Assembly: GCF_010015585.1 (NCBI RefSeq)
Contig: NW_022985102.1
Span: forward strand, 1 to 64,000
DNA length: 64,000 nucleotides
Source: Eremomyces bilateralis CBS 781.70
Lineage: Eukaryota; Ascomycota; Dothideomycetes; Eremomycetales; Eremomycetaceae
Reading direction: 5' to 3'
Below are positions 36,426 to 47,361 of this stretch, piece by piece. The notes below the pieces were generated by a model that saw only the letters and a list, made by a program, of their open reading frames with translations, ran no database searches and had not been told where the DNA came from. The stretch's first letter is position 1. Every line of letters begins with the position of its first letter. The translations under genes were made by a program, and so were the position numbers.

Positions 36426-38597
36426 ATGGAGAACATCACCAACGTAGTCACCGGCTCCGGAGATGGCTTGCGCAACGAGTCTCTCGATGGCTTACAAAGC
36501 AACAAACAGCGAAAGATCATGGACGTGGTCGACCGGCTCCGCCGCAACGGGCTCAGCACAATCCTCCAGCTCCCCCAACTCGTCGTCTGCGGCGACCAGT
36601 CCAGCGGGAAGAGCTCGGTCCTCGAAGCGGTCACCGGCATCGACTTCCCCCGCAAGGAGAACCTCTGAACCCAGTTCGCCACCGAGATCGTGATGCGGCG
36701 GGCGAGCGCCGAGTCGATCACCACGAAGATCATCCCCGACAAGAACCGCTCGACGGACGAGCAGGATCGACTGAAGCGGTTCGAGCTCTCCATCAGTAAC
36801 TTCTCCGAGCTGCCGGAGCTGATCCACGAGGCGACCGTCGCGATGGGGCTGCTCGACGAGGACGGGGCGAACAAGCAAGCGTTCGCGCGCGACGTGCTCA
36901 GCATCGAGATCAGCGGACCGGGATATCCCCAGCTGACGCTCGTCGACCTCCCGGGGCTCATCCACTCCGGCAACAAATCGCAGAGCGAAACGGATGTCCA
37001 ATTGATCCACGACCTCGTCGACGAATACATCGCCAACCCACGCACGATCATTCTAGCCGTCATTTCCGCCGAGAACGACTATGCGGGCCAGATCATCCTC
37101 AAGAAAGCGCGCCTGGTGGACCCGAAGGGCAGCCACACGCTGGGGATCATCACGAAGCCTGGCTTTCTTCGCGCGGGATCGGACAACGAGCGGGCGTGGC
37201 TGGACCTGGCAGCGAATAAGGATATCTACTTCGGGCTCGGGCGGCACATGGTGAAGAACCGCGCCGACAGAGAGGTCATGACGCTCCGGGAACGGAATGA
37301 GGTCGAGATGAACTTTTTCAGCAAAGGAGCGTATAAGGACCTGCCTCGCGACCAGTTGGGCATCGACTCACTCTATATCCGGCTGAGCAACCTGCTCGTT
37401 CGCCACCTCGAACGCGAGCTCCCGTCGTTGAAGAGGGAACTAGATCAGATGTTGGCCGATGTGCAGCAGAAGCTCAAGGAGGCGGGCGTCAAGCGCACCA
37501 CGCCTGGAGAGCAACGTCAGTTCCTCACGGCGGTGGGCGCGGAGGCGAGCGAGATTCTGAAGTGCGGCGTGCAAGGCCAATACGAGCATCCGTTCTTCCC
37601 GACCATCGCGACCGACAAGCCGGTGGACGCGCAAGACAATCATACGCGGCTGCGAGCGCTGGTGCAATTCCTGAACCATGATTTTGCACGGCGGATGCAC
37701 GAATACGGACATAAATACGCAGTTGAACCAAAAGACAGGAAAGATGCGGACAAGAAAGACGAGCAGAAATCGGATTACTTAGGCTTGAACCCGAAGGTCA
37801 TGGACTGGGAAGAAGGGACACGTTGGGTCCTAAATATCCTTCGGGAACTTCAACCCCTTGATCATCAACCAACTATTCTAGGAGATATCGACGCCATGGG
37901 AAGGATCGCGATGGCCCACGTCGAGAATGTGGCTAAGGCGTGCGCTCAGTTCACGCACGGTACGATTAGTACGACAGTCCCCGAAGATGTCGCCAGTAAG
38001 ATCTGGTCACTCAAGGTCGATCCGAGGCTCCGTAAGCAGTCGCACAGCGCCAAGGACGAGTTGCGCCGGGTGCTGAAGGATAATCGCGGGCATTTGATCT
38101 CGTACAATCCGTAGTACGTGTCCGAAGTGCAGATGCGGAAGACGGACAAATGGCATAGCGACATGATGGAGAGCGTCAACAGCACGGTGCAAAACTTCGA
38201 GATCGGCGACGACGAGCAGTGCCTGCAGTGGACGCGAAAACGCCTCGTGGACCCCGTCCAGCTCAAAAAGAAGCTGCGCGAGAATCGCAACAACGTGAAC
38301 ATGGACCAGTACGCGGCGGAGGAAGCGCTCGATTGCGAGATCGCGTACTACCAGGACGAGATCAAGTACTTCATCAGCGCGGTCACGAAGCAAGTAGTCG
38401 AGCGGCACCTCGTGGCGCCCCTCCCGCGCGACCTGTTCTCCGCCGTCGTGGTCGCCGGCTTGTCGGACGACGAGCTGGAGTACATCGCGGGCGAGCCGTT
38501 CGAGATGACGCAGATGCGGAATCATCTGGAAGGCAGGCGGCGCCTGTTGGAGGAAGGGGAGAGAACGTTTCGGATGGCGATGGGAAGTCCGCGGTGA
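36426..38597 (+). pseudogene. Mx/Vps1-like dynamin GTPase with two in-frame stop codons
   Basis: A single frame of 724 codons reads as a full fungal dynamin-like GTPase. It has G1 GDQSSGKSS near residue 56, G3 DLPGL near 173, the middle/stalk region, and a GTPase effector end (AYYQDEIKYFISAVTKQVVE). The frame is cut by TGA at 36666-36668 (codon 81, within ENL*TQFATEIVMRR, where relatives have Cys) and TAG at 38112-38114 (codon 563, within YNP*YVSEVQ, where an aromatic is usual). Both fit single third-base changes (TGC to TGA, TAC to TAG). The G4 motif is TKPG rather than TKPD, which would weaken guanine binding. Codon use and the frame are otherwise kept, so loss is recent, or the stops are sequence errors. 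Fungal proteins of this type are membrane-remodelling or Mx-like GTPases. Confidence 0.85.
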
Positions 38598-39521
38598 AGA
38601 GTCGAGTAATTATGGTCTAGGCGTTTGAAGGTCCTCGTCCAGGCGTCCAGTTGACGCCAACGGAGGCACGCGGTGGACAGAAATCCTCGCATTACCGAAG
38701 TGCACCCGCGCCCACACAAAACCTGTAGGATTTAATGCATTCTACAAGTAATTAATACACATCATTTTAATATGATCCCATTTCGTGAAAACCCTCATAA
38801 TCCATCCCGAAGGCGGCCCCATAGGGGTTCTACGGAAAGATCACGTATCTGTGGTGCCGTCAATTTCGTGGAGATCCAACAACGCAGGCATGGTTTTAAC
38901 TCATAATAAGTGACTGTACAGATGGTGATTTGGTGAGGAAGACCCCTGTAGAGTATTGGTGGTGGGTGCACTTCGGCAATGCGAGGATTTTTGTCCACCG
39001 CGTGGGAGGGTCCTACACGGAGATCGGAGAGTGGTACGTAGTTACGTGCAATTACGAATTAGTGACTTGCAAATTAAAACGAATCCCAGGACAGACTCGA
39101 ATCCTCCGGAGGAAATGAGTGAATAACTATGTTTCTGGCACCATTTCGTGATTCGTCGACTCCATGAGGCGGGTGGTTCTTCAAGGTGGCGAGGTTCTCC
39201 ACAATCACAAAAATGAACGTGCTGGGTCAGGTATTCCGTACATCATATGAATTAGAATTCCGACTGTTTTAACATCTATCATTTATGGGCTGTGGGCGTA
39301 TGTAGAATGCTGGATGACAGCAAGCGCATTGATCATCGCCAGGGAGTCGGTGGTGATCTGGATCCCATTGGCCATTTCATCTCTTCCCAGTTCCTCCCGC
39401 CGAATCCTAACAATCGCTATCTGCAATTCCGGAGAAATATACGTACTAATACGCCGAAATCCAAAGGGCCGAATGACAGGCCAAGTGACAGGCACACCCG
39501 GTAGGAATTACGACGTAGTAG

Positions 39522-39554
39522 GATGCAGGATGGATGCAGGATTGATGCAGGATT
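39522..39554. repeat. Three tandem copies of an 11-bp unit
   Basis: GATGCAGGATG, GATGCAGGATT and GATGCAGGATT follow one another without gaps. Short simple repeat of no known role. Confidence 0.85.
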
Positions 39555-39958
39555 CATTCCAGAATCTTAGCGCCCGCGTTGTGGTCCAACATCAACGTCG
39601 AAACCGGTTTCTGGCCGTCGTCCGATCACAGCATACAGACGGCATGTGACATGGGACACGGCGATTGAATGGCCTCGACCAACCAAAGCGGACACGAGGG
39701 CATTTGGTGATAGGAATTCTAGAGCCAATGTGACCAATAATGTAACCCATTGTTCATATCTTTTAATAATAATAATTGCGACCTTGCCATACCACGAGTC
39801 CATGTCATTCCATTCCACGTCCACCAAAGGGGGAGAGGGAGAGTGGCGACGGATCGCGAATTCAGGGATGGCAATTGGCAAATGGCAACCGATCCACCGG
39901 ATACACTACTCCCAAATCGCCTCCATTGCCATTTGCTTTTTGCAATGAGATAAACTTG

Positions 39959-40014
39959 AATACCTGAATACCTAAACACCTAAATACCTGAATACCTGAA
40001 TACCTGAGTACCGG
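39959..40014. repeat. 8-bp minisatellite, seven copies
   Basis: The unit AATACCTG repeats seven times with small changes (AATACCTA, AACACCTA, AGTACCGG). It lies about 350 bp upstream of the CAP10 start codon. Confidence 0.85.
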
Positions 40015-40361
40015 AAGTACCTGGATCCCACGAAGTGCAAGGCTGGTCATCGCGACATTGTCCATCGTTAGAATTATTGTATCGAGTGCTGTCATACCCG
40101 AGCACATCCATCCTCCCTCCCTGTTCCCACTTTCCTGCGTTGGATTTTATCCAGGACCCGCTGTCGCGTTTGAAGGAACTCCCTAGAAGGAATTCCTCGA
40201 CGAGGGCAACTCTCCAACGCCTCGACACCAGAGACGAAGAAACCTCCATCATATCAACGCCTCATACTCTGCCCATGTACTGCTAACGGGATCTTCCCCG
40301 ACGAGCAACCGTTGGCTCCCCTCCGAGATCGTCACATCCTAATCGCACCACGACTCCCACC

Positions 40362-42182
40362 ATGAATCTCCGATCCCCTCGCTCCTCTGCCCTCTACTCC
40401 CCGACCCTAAGGCGAACCCAATCCTTCTTCGCCGTCTGCACACAGCACCCCCGCCGCCTCCTCGTCGTCCTCGTCCTCTTCTCCCTCTTCATCTTCTTCA
40501 CCTTGTTCCACCTCCCGACCTCCTCGCCCATCGACTCCTCCACCCCCTATGTCTCCGTACCCGTGCCCTTGCGCGACCATCCGAAGACCATCAGCGGTGG
40601 CGATGGATGGCGGTTTGTCGCCGATTTGGACGAGAGGAATTACGGGTTGACCGAGGAGCAGTGCGATGCCGCCTTCCCGGGATATTGGGCGGAGATCGAT
40701 CGCGCCGTGGAGTTTCGACGGAAGCATGTCGGGAAGGTGAAGGAGGAGGATGTGGATATCGGTTGGAGAGATGATGGGGTGGTGCGGGCTATGATATATA
40801 ATCGTCAGGTACGTGGGACCCTCAGGGCTGAACACCGAAGTTTGGTCCGCTCATCCATATCGTGCGATGGGGTCTGGAGCTTGACCCTTGTTCGGAGAAT
40901 TTATTCCTGCCGCGGGGAAGAGATTCACTTCCAACATCGCGACGAGATATTATTTTTGATATTGAACCCTCTGCTAACGCCTTTCCAGCTCTATATCGTC
41001 GAAGCCAAAGGCGTCAACGACCTCGACTACCACTTCCGCTCCCTCGGCATCCTCCATCAAATCCACCGCGCCATCTCCTCCTGCACCGACCCCATTCCGG
41101 ACATCGAGTTCTCCTTCTCCGTCGACGACATGGCCGACCCGGACGGCGACACCGCCACCATCTGGGCCTTCTCGCGCCTCCCCCACAAGAAGAAGCAATG
41201 GGTCATGCCCGACTACAACTACTGGAGCTGGCCGATGGACGTCGTGGGCGACTACTCCGAGGTGCGCACCAAGATCCGCGACCTGGAATACCAGCTCGGG
41301 AAAGGCGCACCGAACCCGAATCCCAAAGACCTGCACACCATCGGAACCAACGCACAGCCCGGACCCCTCCACACCCGCGACGACAATAATTCCTCCCCCG
41401 TCGTCCCCGCCGCCCCCTCCCCGCTCTCCCCCCGCGACTTCTTCTCTCCGACCTCCGGTGACCGCTCTTTCGACGCCAAACTCCCCCTCCTCATCTGGCG
41501 CGGCGCCAACCTCAACGACGTGCGCGACTCCCTCCTCCGCGTAACCGCCCCCAACCCACCGTGGGCCGACGTGCTCGAGCTCAACTGGCTCAACGCCTCC
41601 GAACTGCAGTCCCGCATCATCTCCATGCCCACCCACTGTCGCTACCGCTTCGTCGTCCACACCGAGGGCCGCAGCTACAGCGGCCGCCTTAAATACCTGC
41701 AGAACTGCCACTCCGTCCCCTTCCTGCACCGCTGGGAGTGGACCGAGGCGCACCACCACCTCCTCATCCCGGAAGGGCCCGACCAGAACTTCGTGCTGGT
41801 GGAGCGCGATTTCTCCGACCTCGAGCCGAAGATCCAAGCGCTGCTGGACCGTCCGAAAGAGGCGCGCCGCATCGCCGACAACTCAGTAAGGGATTTCCGT
41901 GATAAATACCTTACTCCTGCCGCGCAGGCGTGCTACTGGCGCAAGCTGTTCAAGGGCTGGGCGAGCGTGCAGGATTTCACCCCGAGCTTATATAAGGACG
42001 GGAAGCGCGGCGAGGAGTGGCAGGCACTGTCATTCGAGAGCTACGTGTTGCGGAGCGATCTGAACATGGAGCGCGTGGGGTGGAGTGAGGAGGAGATCGC
42101 GCGGGAGAAGGCGCGGTGGGATTTGATCCGGGAGGAGAGGCAGCGATTGAAGGATCAGGAAAGGGAAAAGCACGGGGGGTGA
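40362..42182 (+). CDS. CAP10-like glycosyltransferase (GT90), type II membrane protein
   Basis: The frame is open throughout (606 codons), but residues 150-209 look non-coding and are bounded by CAG|GTACGTG at 40808/40809 and TTTCCAG| at 40988. Removing this 180-nt intron gives 546 residues (exons 40362-40808 and 40989-42182) and joins AMIYNRQ to LYIVEAKG. A short basic N-terminus and one hydrophobic span (about residues 33-52) predict a Golgi type II anchor. GT90 signatures are PLLIWRGANLNDVRDSLL, RYRFVVHTEGRSYSGRLKYL, VPFLHRWEWTEAHHHLL and LDRPKEARRIADNSVRDF. The family includes Cryptococcus Cap10/Cap59-type and xylosyl- or glucosyltransferases; the acceptor is unknown. It may act on wall or secreted glycans. 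Confidence 0.92.
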   Translation: MNLRSPRSSALYSPTLRRTQSFFAVCTQHPRRLLVVLVLFSLFIFFTLFHLPTSSPIDSSTPYVSVPVPLRDHPKTISGGDGWRFVADLDERNYGLTEEQCDAAFPGYWAEIDRAVEFRRKHVGKVKEEDVDIGWRDDGVVRAMIYNRQVRGTLRAEHRSLVRSSISCDGVWSLTLVRRIYSCRGEEIHFQHRDEILFLILNPLLTPFQLYIVEAKGVNDLDYHFRSLGILHQIHRAISSCTDPIPDIEFSFSVDDMADPDGDTATIWAFSRLPHKKKQWVMPDYNYWSWPMDVVGDYSEVRTKIRDLEYQLGKGAPNPNPKDLHTIGTNAQPGPLHTRDDNNSSPVVPAAPSPLSPRDFFSPTSGDRSFDAKLPLLIWRGANLNDVRDSLLRVTAPNPPWADVLELNWLNASELQSRIISMPTHCRYRFVVHTEGRSYSGRLKYLQNCHSVPFLHRWEWTEAHHHLLIPEGPDQNFVLVERDFSDLEPKIQALLDRPKEARRIADNSVRDFRDKYLTPAAQACYWRKLFKGWASVQDFTPSLYKDGKRGEEWQALSFESYVLRSDLNMERVGWSEEEIAREKARWDLIREERQRLKDQEREKHGG

Positions 42183-42977
42183 GAAGAGGTGTATGGATGG
42201 TCATGATGTTGCATGTGTTCAATTTCCGGTGGCGGATCACATCGCGGGAGTCTTGCTTGGTGTTCTTGGAGTCTAGTTGGGCTTTGGGGGACTTTGGAGT
42301 TTCCTCGAGGCCGACAAGCCTTTCATTCCATGGGCGTTTCCTTGGTGTCCTTCCGGCGACGTTTTCGATCCACCTACCCGCTGAAGCGACAACGCGAGCA
42401 ACCTCTACGTTTCACGGCCTATTTCATTTGGTCCCGTCTAGCATTGCGTTCCTCTTGGGTCTCTCTCCGGCATGCGCGCGCGTTCTGATAGCGGATTGGG
42501 TCCGCGGTTCTGTAAATATATTTCCGTTCATGACCGCGCCTGCGAGCAGGTTGAATGTGTAATGAGTCGATATCGATTAGGTGCGTAGCTAGAAATGGTG
42601 GACAATAGACACGATCAACCGAAGCCCCTATTGGTATCCCGGGACTACTTCAGTTCCATCTTCATTGATTTCCAGTTCGATGTCACTTGAAGCACTTCGC
42701 CACCGAAAGAGTGCGGATCACGGCCCACTCTCTCATACGCTGGTCCCCTGGGAATGTGATTGATCCTTTATCTCGATATTCATCATCCCACCTGGACGAT
42801 TCTACATACCACCATTCTTGCGAGCAAACGGCTACCCCTATGCATCATTTCCCCTGACAATCACTCTCGTTTGCTTCTCTTCCTCTAAGCGAATATGATG
42901 ATCCCATGACGATTGCGTTTCTGAAGCCTAATCTTTTCATAAAGGGCGCTCCTTCTCAGCTTTCAATTCTTCCTTTT
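42183..42977. other. Intergenic, nothing recognised
   Basis: It separates the CAP10 gene from the transposon remnant. Frames reaching from 42116 to 42562 are continuations from other frames of the CAP10 end and unsupported. Confidence 0.5.
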
Positions 42978-44796
42978 TGTCAGCCAGCGCTCCTACCGGC
43001 CACTTGGAAAATAGCGATATGTAGATCTGCAGATAGTTTTAAACTAATGAGACCATCAGCGAAACGCCTGTTATTCTTGTCAGAATGCCTGAATATAGTA
43101 GAGGCTCTCAAAAATACTCTGAATTATTTTTCCGATAGAAAATTTCGTTCTCTACGCGCCGCGTCAGAGGTATATCAAATTCCCATAAGCACCATTCAGG
43201 ATCAACTCGAAGGCTGTCCAACCCGCGAAGAGAGCTCCCAGAATGCACAGAAATTATCTCCTATTCAAGAGACATATTATGTGGACTGGATCGTCGAAAA
43301 AGACCGCGCGAGTCGAGCCCCTTCTCACGCCAGGGGGGGCAAATGGCGGAATGCATCGCCCGCGAAAATGGAGACAATTCCCCTTGCAGAAACCATTGGA
43401 TCGAAAAATTCCTTCGCCGTAATCCCCAAGTAAACAGCAGGGCAGGGACGGCTCTGGAGGCTCCGCGTGCAAATGGAGCAACAACAGAAGTTATTTCAAG
43501 TTTTCTCGACCCATATCGACGCATCTGCGAAGACTACAAGATTAAGCCCTCCAGCCGGTGAAATTCCGATGAACATAGTATAATTCTGGGTATAGGAACA
43601 AATGGGAGGATAATAGGGGCCTCTACAGGCCCAAAGAAGAAGCGTACATATGTCAAAACCCCTAGAGACCGCGAATGGGTTTCTATTGTTGAAGCAAGCT
43701 CGGGAAGGTCAACGTATCTCTCGCCTCATTATCTTCAAAGGCGCAAACCTTCAAACTACGTAGTTTCCCCCTTCAATCAAGAGCTTGTAGAATTGTCACT
43801 TCACGGTATCGGAGAATGCCTGGACTTCGAAAGAAATTGGACAGCGTTGGCTTCAACAAAAATTCTTGCCAGAAATCAGTCCTGACAGTCCCGGCCACGA
43901 TGAATGGAGATTACTACTGTGCGATGGCCACGGGTCTCAAGTCGCAGTTGAATCATGAAGCTCGGTAAAAATAACAGTTTTCCCCCTTTTCCTCCCCCCA
44001 ATTGCTCCCATGTTCTTCAGCCCCTTGCTGTCGCGTGTTTCTTCCCTATCAAAACCAAGTATAATCAGATACTGAGCCTCCTAAGCTCCCTTGATGATGG
44101 TACCCCTACTAAAAAGTATAATTTCATTGATATCTATAGCAGAACTGGAGCGGACGGCTTGATTTTACAGAATATTCGTGCAGGATATCGTGGAACGTGA
44201 CTGTATCCCCTAAATATATATAAAGCATTACAGAGCACCAAATTGAACAAGAACCACTCTATTTCTACACCCAATACACGCTGTACTACACCGGAACCAA
44301 CTGATATACCAATTTTCCATACTCCCAAGGGCCCAAAAGAAGTTTTCGACCAAAAATTCGAAGAATTGACGGAAAGGGGGTTTAGGGGTGGAAAAGAACG
44401 CTGAAATCGCTGCGCTCAAGGCGGAAAATCGACGCTTGAAAATACCCATGGACTAGAAGATATGGGTGGTGCACAGGATAAAAAATGCAAGAGAATACTT
44501 GTGGACCAGAACCAACGATTTGCAGATATCGATCAAATTTTTGAGGCTATAGAAAAGGCGACAAAGGAGACCACAAAGCAGGCTGAACGGGCAAACGGCC
44601 GAAAAAGGCGCATCCAAAACCCATCCACAATGCTCAAGAGGCGGAAAAATTCCTGCGGCTACTTTTAAGTCCCTACTTTACGAGTTTCAACTTTAACCTG
44701 GGGAAAAGTATATGTAGAGCATTGCAATGACAAATCTCTCTACTTCTACGTTGCCGAATTGGATTGAGGTATGGCCGGCAAGGGGGCTGGCCGGCA
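42978..44796 (+). mobile_element. Decayed Fot1/Pogo-type DNA transposon
   Basis: Plus-strand frames together read as a Tc1/mariner-Pogo transposase in pieces. An N-terminal psq/CENP-B-like DNA-binding region is at 43080-43430 (LRAASEVYQIPISTIQDQLE), then HWIEKFLRRNPQV, and the DDE-domain hallmark GASTGPKKKRTYVKTPRDRE near 43610-43670. The NCSHVLQPLAVACF block is near 43990-44030, and the basic C-terminus (AERANGRKRRIQNPS) near 44580-44630. Several frame changes and stops, for example TAA at 43432, TGA at 43559 and TGA at 44198, show it is dead. Possible terminal inverted repeats of 25 bp (42978-43002 and 44772-44796, 19 matches) bound 1.8 kb, the normal size of Fot1-type elements. I could not see a clear TA target duplication. 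Confidence 0.8.
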
Positions 44797-44897
44797 ACTT
44801 CATTTTCATAGACATTCCAATATTGTTCTGAATGTGTATAAGATGCAATGCTAGGTACGCGCTAATTCTACGAATGCTATGATCGACCAGATTCCTC

Positions 44898-46460
44898 TTA
44901 CACCGCCAATCCGCTACTCCAAATGCTCTTCCCAGAATGCCAATACACCCCCAACCCGTCGTAAAGCCACCACGGATCTCCCTTGACTCCAAATCCGAGA
45001 AGTCTCAACGGTGTTACTGGCAGTGGTTCTAAAATCACATATGCACACCTCGCATAATCTTGGCCTATAGTCGGCCCTCCCACAACCGTCAACCAAATGG
45101 CGAACCAAGCCGCGTTGGCCACATGTCGCAGGCGTGGGGAAATATACTTCCTCAACCCCGTCTTCCAGGTCGCCCACCACACGCATTGCTCTAGAATGAT
45201 CCCGACGGGCTGCATTACGAAGAACGCCATCACACCGCCGCGCCGCAGATCCGAATCCCCTATTGCGGAGTGCCCGGACACGGAATGCAAGGCCCCGTTC
45301 ATCCCAAACACGATGAACGCCAGCAGGAGCTTCCCAATTGTCGACCGCTCCACGATCCCGAGGCATTCCAGGATCTTTCGTCCGCACAGGGTGGGCGTGG
45401 CGCGGAGGTATTGATGCCAATGCATGCCCCAAAAGCCCACGAGTCCCATCTCGAGCGCATGGCGAAAGGGGAGGTTGGTCGACGGGTGCAGCCAGTATTC
45501 CCCGTTGACGTTCAGGACGGAGTGGAAGGCGGGGATGAAGGAAAGACCGAGGAAGATGCACGTGGACAAGTTGTAGAGCAGGCGGACGGACCTATAGATG
45601 TAGTGCAAAGCGAGGGCGACGCGGATGAAGGTGTTGAGGCGGCTGAAGGAGAGGAGGAAGGCGGGGAAAATGCGCTGGACGTAGGCGGGAAGAGGGGCGG
45701 AGGGGTAGCCCCAGAAATAGGGGTCGTGGATCATGAGGGTCCGGAGGAGGTCCACCCAGAGGAAGGAGACGAGGAAATCGACCGCGTTGTGGCGGAAGGA
45801 TTTGGAATGGCCTTCGGCGAGGTATAGGTCGATTTCGGAGGAGGAGGGCACATGGGGAGGAATTTCGGTGCCGGTGGCGTCGGCGTCGAGTTGGTCTTGA
45901 ACGAATGGAGGTCGAGGGAGGATTCCGTAGGGCTTCCAGTTCCAGGCAACGCCACGGAGGTTGCAGATTAAATCCATGACCCAACCCAGGCGGTTCGAGA
46001 AGTTCCCTTGCGGATAGCCCTCCCATTTGTAGACGAACTCGCGCCGCCGCTCATCCGTGCTCCGCTCTGCGCACTGGCTTCTAACATCGACTCGCCGCAC
46101 CCTCTTGAAATCTCTCTGCACGTCGCTGCACAGCAACAGCGCTCCGCTCCAGGCCACGAAGAAAGCTTCAAACAGCCCATGAAAGACGAATATCTGATCG
46201 CTTCTTGTTCGAAGAATCAGGAAGAGGCAGTGGGCGGAGAGGGCGACCCAGAGCGACAGACGAGCGGGGAGCGAGCGTAACGCGGGGAACCGGTCGTGTG
46301 GGACGAGGTAGTAGAGGATGAGAACGATCCATTGCAGAGCGCCCAACGGAATCACGAAGCGGAGGTATTTTCCGGAGGCGAAGTCGGCTTCATAGTGGGT
46401 ACGGTAGTAGGCACGGAGGTCGTAGTAAGTCGAAGGGATCTCTGGCGGAGGGGGAGTCAT
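44898..46460 (-). CDS. Wax synthase-like (MBOAT_2) membrane O-acyltransferase
   Basis: Single exon of 520 residues from the ATG at 46460 (MTPPPPEIPSTYYDLR). The open frame extends further upstream but only from TTG. Alternating hydrophobic spans run along the protein, about eight to ten in all. The motif GLVGFWGMHWHQYLRA, with the R/M-W-H-Q core, and the following SGHSAIG-containing span are the signature of fungal wax synthase domain acyltransferases, which include acetyltransferases of terpenoid pathways. An N-terminal soluble loop contains NRLGWVMDLICNLRGVAWNW, also typical. Expected role is acyl- or acetyl-CoA transfer to a lipid or metabolite hydroxyl in the ER. No partner pathway genes are adjacent; a Pogo remnant lies on one side and a foldback repeat on the other. 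Confidence 0.87.
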   Translation of the reverse strand: MTPPPPEIPSTYYDLRAYYRTHYEADFASGKYLRFVIPLGALQWIVLILYYLVPHDRFPALRSLPARLSLWVALSAHCLFLILRTRSDQIFVFHGLFEAFFVAWSGALLLCSDVQRDFKRVRRVDVRSQCAERSTDERRREFVYKWEGYPQGNFSNRLGWVMDLICNLRGVAWNWKPYGILPRPPFVQDQLDADATGTEIPPHVPSSSEIDLYLAEGHSKSFRHNAVDFLVSFLWVDLLRTLMIHDPYFWGYPSAPLPAYVQRIFPAFLLSFSRLNTFIRVALALHYIYRSVRLLYNLSTCIFLGLSFIPAFHSVLNVNGEYWLHPSTNLPFRHALEMGLVGFWGMHWHQYLRATPTLCGRKILECLGIVERSTIGKLLLAFIVFGMNGALHSVSGHSAIGDSDLRRGGVMAFFVMQPVGIILEQCVWWATWKTGLRKYISPRLRHVANAAWFAIWLTVVGGPTIGQDYARCAYVILEPLPVTPLRLLGFGVKGDPWWLYDGLGVYWHSGKSIWSSGLAV

Positions 46461-47361
46461 AGTCCTCCCATGTATGTCGAGTGCGTCTAGAAATAGTGAG
46501 GAAATGGTTATCAGGGATATTTGAAGGGATGGAGATGGCATTGAGAATCGCCATGTTGACGAGAAGAGATGGATATCAATCTCCGGTCCATTGTGCCTAC
46601 TATTCTCGGAAAAGCCGCGGATTCCCGTTCTAGCTGTAGAATATAACCTGAAGGCACATCTGATAATGATGTCCTGTTGGCTGTCTCCGTCGTCGAAGTT
46701 CGGTTCACGTGATGTATTCCTCAGCACCACCCTACTCAGCAGGGCACAAGATATGGGTTGTTTTACCGTTAAGTAGCCAGGTACTTGCTTCAACGGTAAG
46801 ATTTTTCTTGAACAGTCTTCTAACGGTTGTTGAACGGTTGTTGAACGGTTGGTTAACTGTTCATGGACGGTCTTGCTGTTTTCGACCGTTGTTGAAGGAA
46901 GGAACGGCTGTATAATGAGTGCAAGAAACGGGGCCTGCGTCCTGCTGATTATCTCAGTTGGGACTCAGACGGGATCTGCAAGATGGTTGTGGCGGTGCAG
47001 GCATATTTCGGATGCCTGCACCGCCACACTATAGTCACGTGCAGCATCTGAAGATACCGTCTGAGCTTGCTGAGATAACCTGCTGACTACATGTTCGGTG
47101 ATGTTCCGTAGCTGCGCACAAATATTGGCCTCGTTGCCTCAGGCTTTCTCCCCTTCCTGCCGCCTACGGAATTGCACCACCGCAATCCCATCATCCGCAC
47201 CAGAAGACCTCATTACCTTCGGACTGCATCGTCGCAACAACCACTCCATCAACCCTCAATCTTGCCAACCCGCCCTTCAACCAGCTCCATTGCCCTCCCA
47301 AGACCTCGACCGAGCCAATCCTACCCACCACCCACCGCCGCAAGGCCACAACACCAGCAAC
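46461..47361. other. Intergenic with foldback repeat
   Basis: This region lies between two divergent genes. It contains AACGGTTGTTG-type repeats at about 46825-46860 and the 130-bp inverted repeat listed separately. A CT-rich leader likely precedes the subunit f gene. Confidence 0.5.
46949..47078. repeat. 130-bp foldback (MITE-like) inverted repeat
   Basis: Arms beginning TTATCTCAG and ending CTGAGATAA face each other. The outer parts share TCAGACGG-type sequence with small gaps, and the inner 17 bp (46988-47004 and 47012-47028) pair perfectly around a 7-nt loop. Such a hairpin could be a small non-coding transposon copy or a strong transcript hairpin. It lies between two divergent genes. 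Confidence 0.8.

Larger units (their letters stand above)
38598..40361. other. Intergenic with two short tandem repeats
   Basis: No gene is supported; frames here are short. It contains an 11-bp repeat at 39522-39554 and an 8-bp minisatellite at 39959-40014. The last few hundred bases should be the promoter of the CAP10 gene. Confidence 0.5.

Noticed and set aside
39522-40014. CRISPR-like array
   Set aside because: The repeats are 8 and 11 bp with no spacers, and the genome is eukaryotic.
40974-41837. 287-codon minus-strand frame
   Set aside because: Antisense shadow of the GC-rich CAP10 exon, Val/Glu/Gly-rich and featureless.
46461-46793. N-terminal extension of the wax synthase-like frame
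   Set aside because: The extension starts at TTG, has no ATG giving a family-like start, and the ATG at 46460 gives a normal length.
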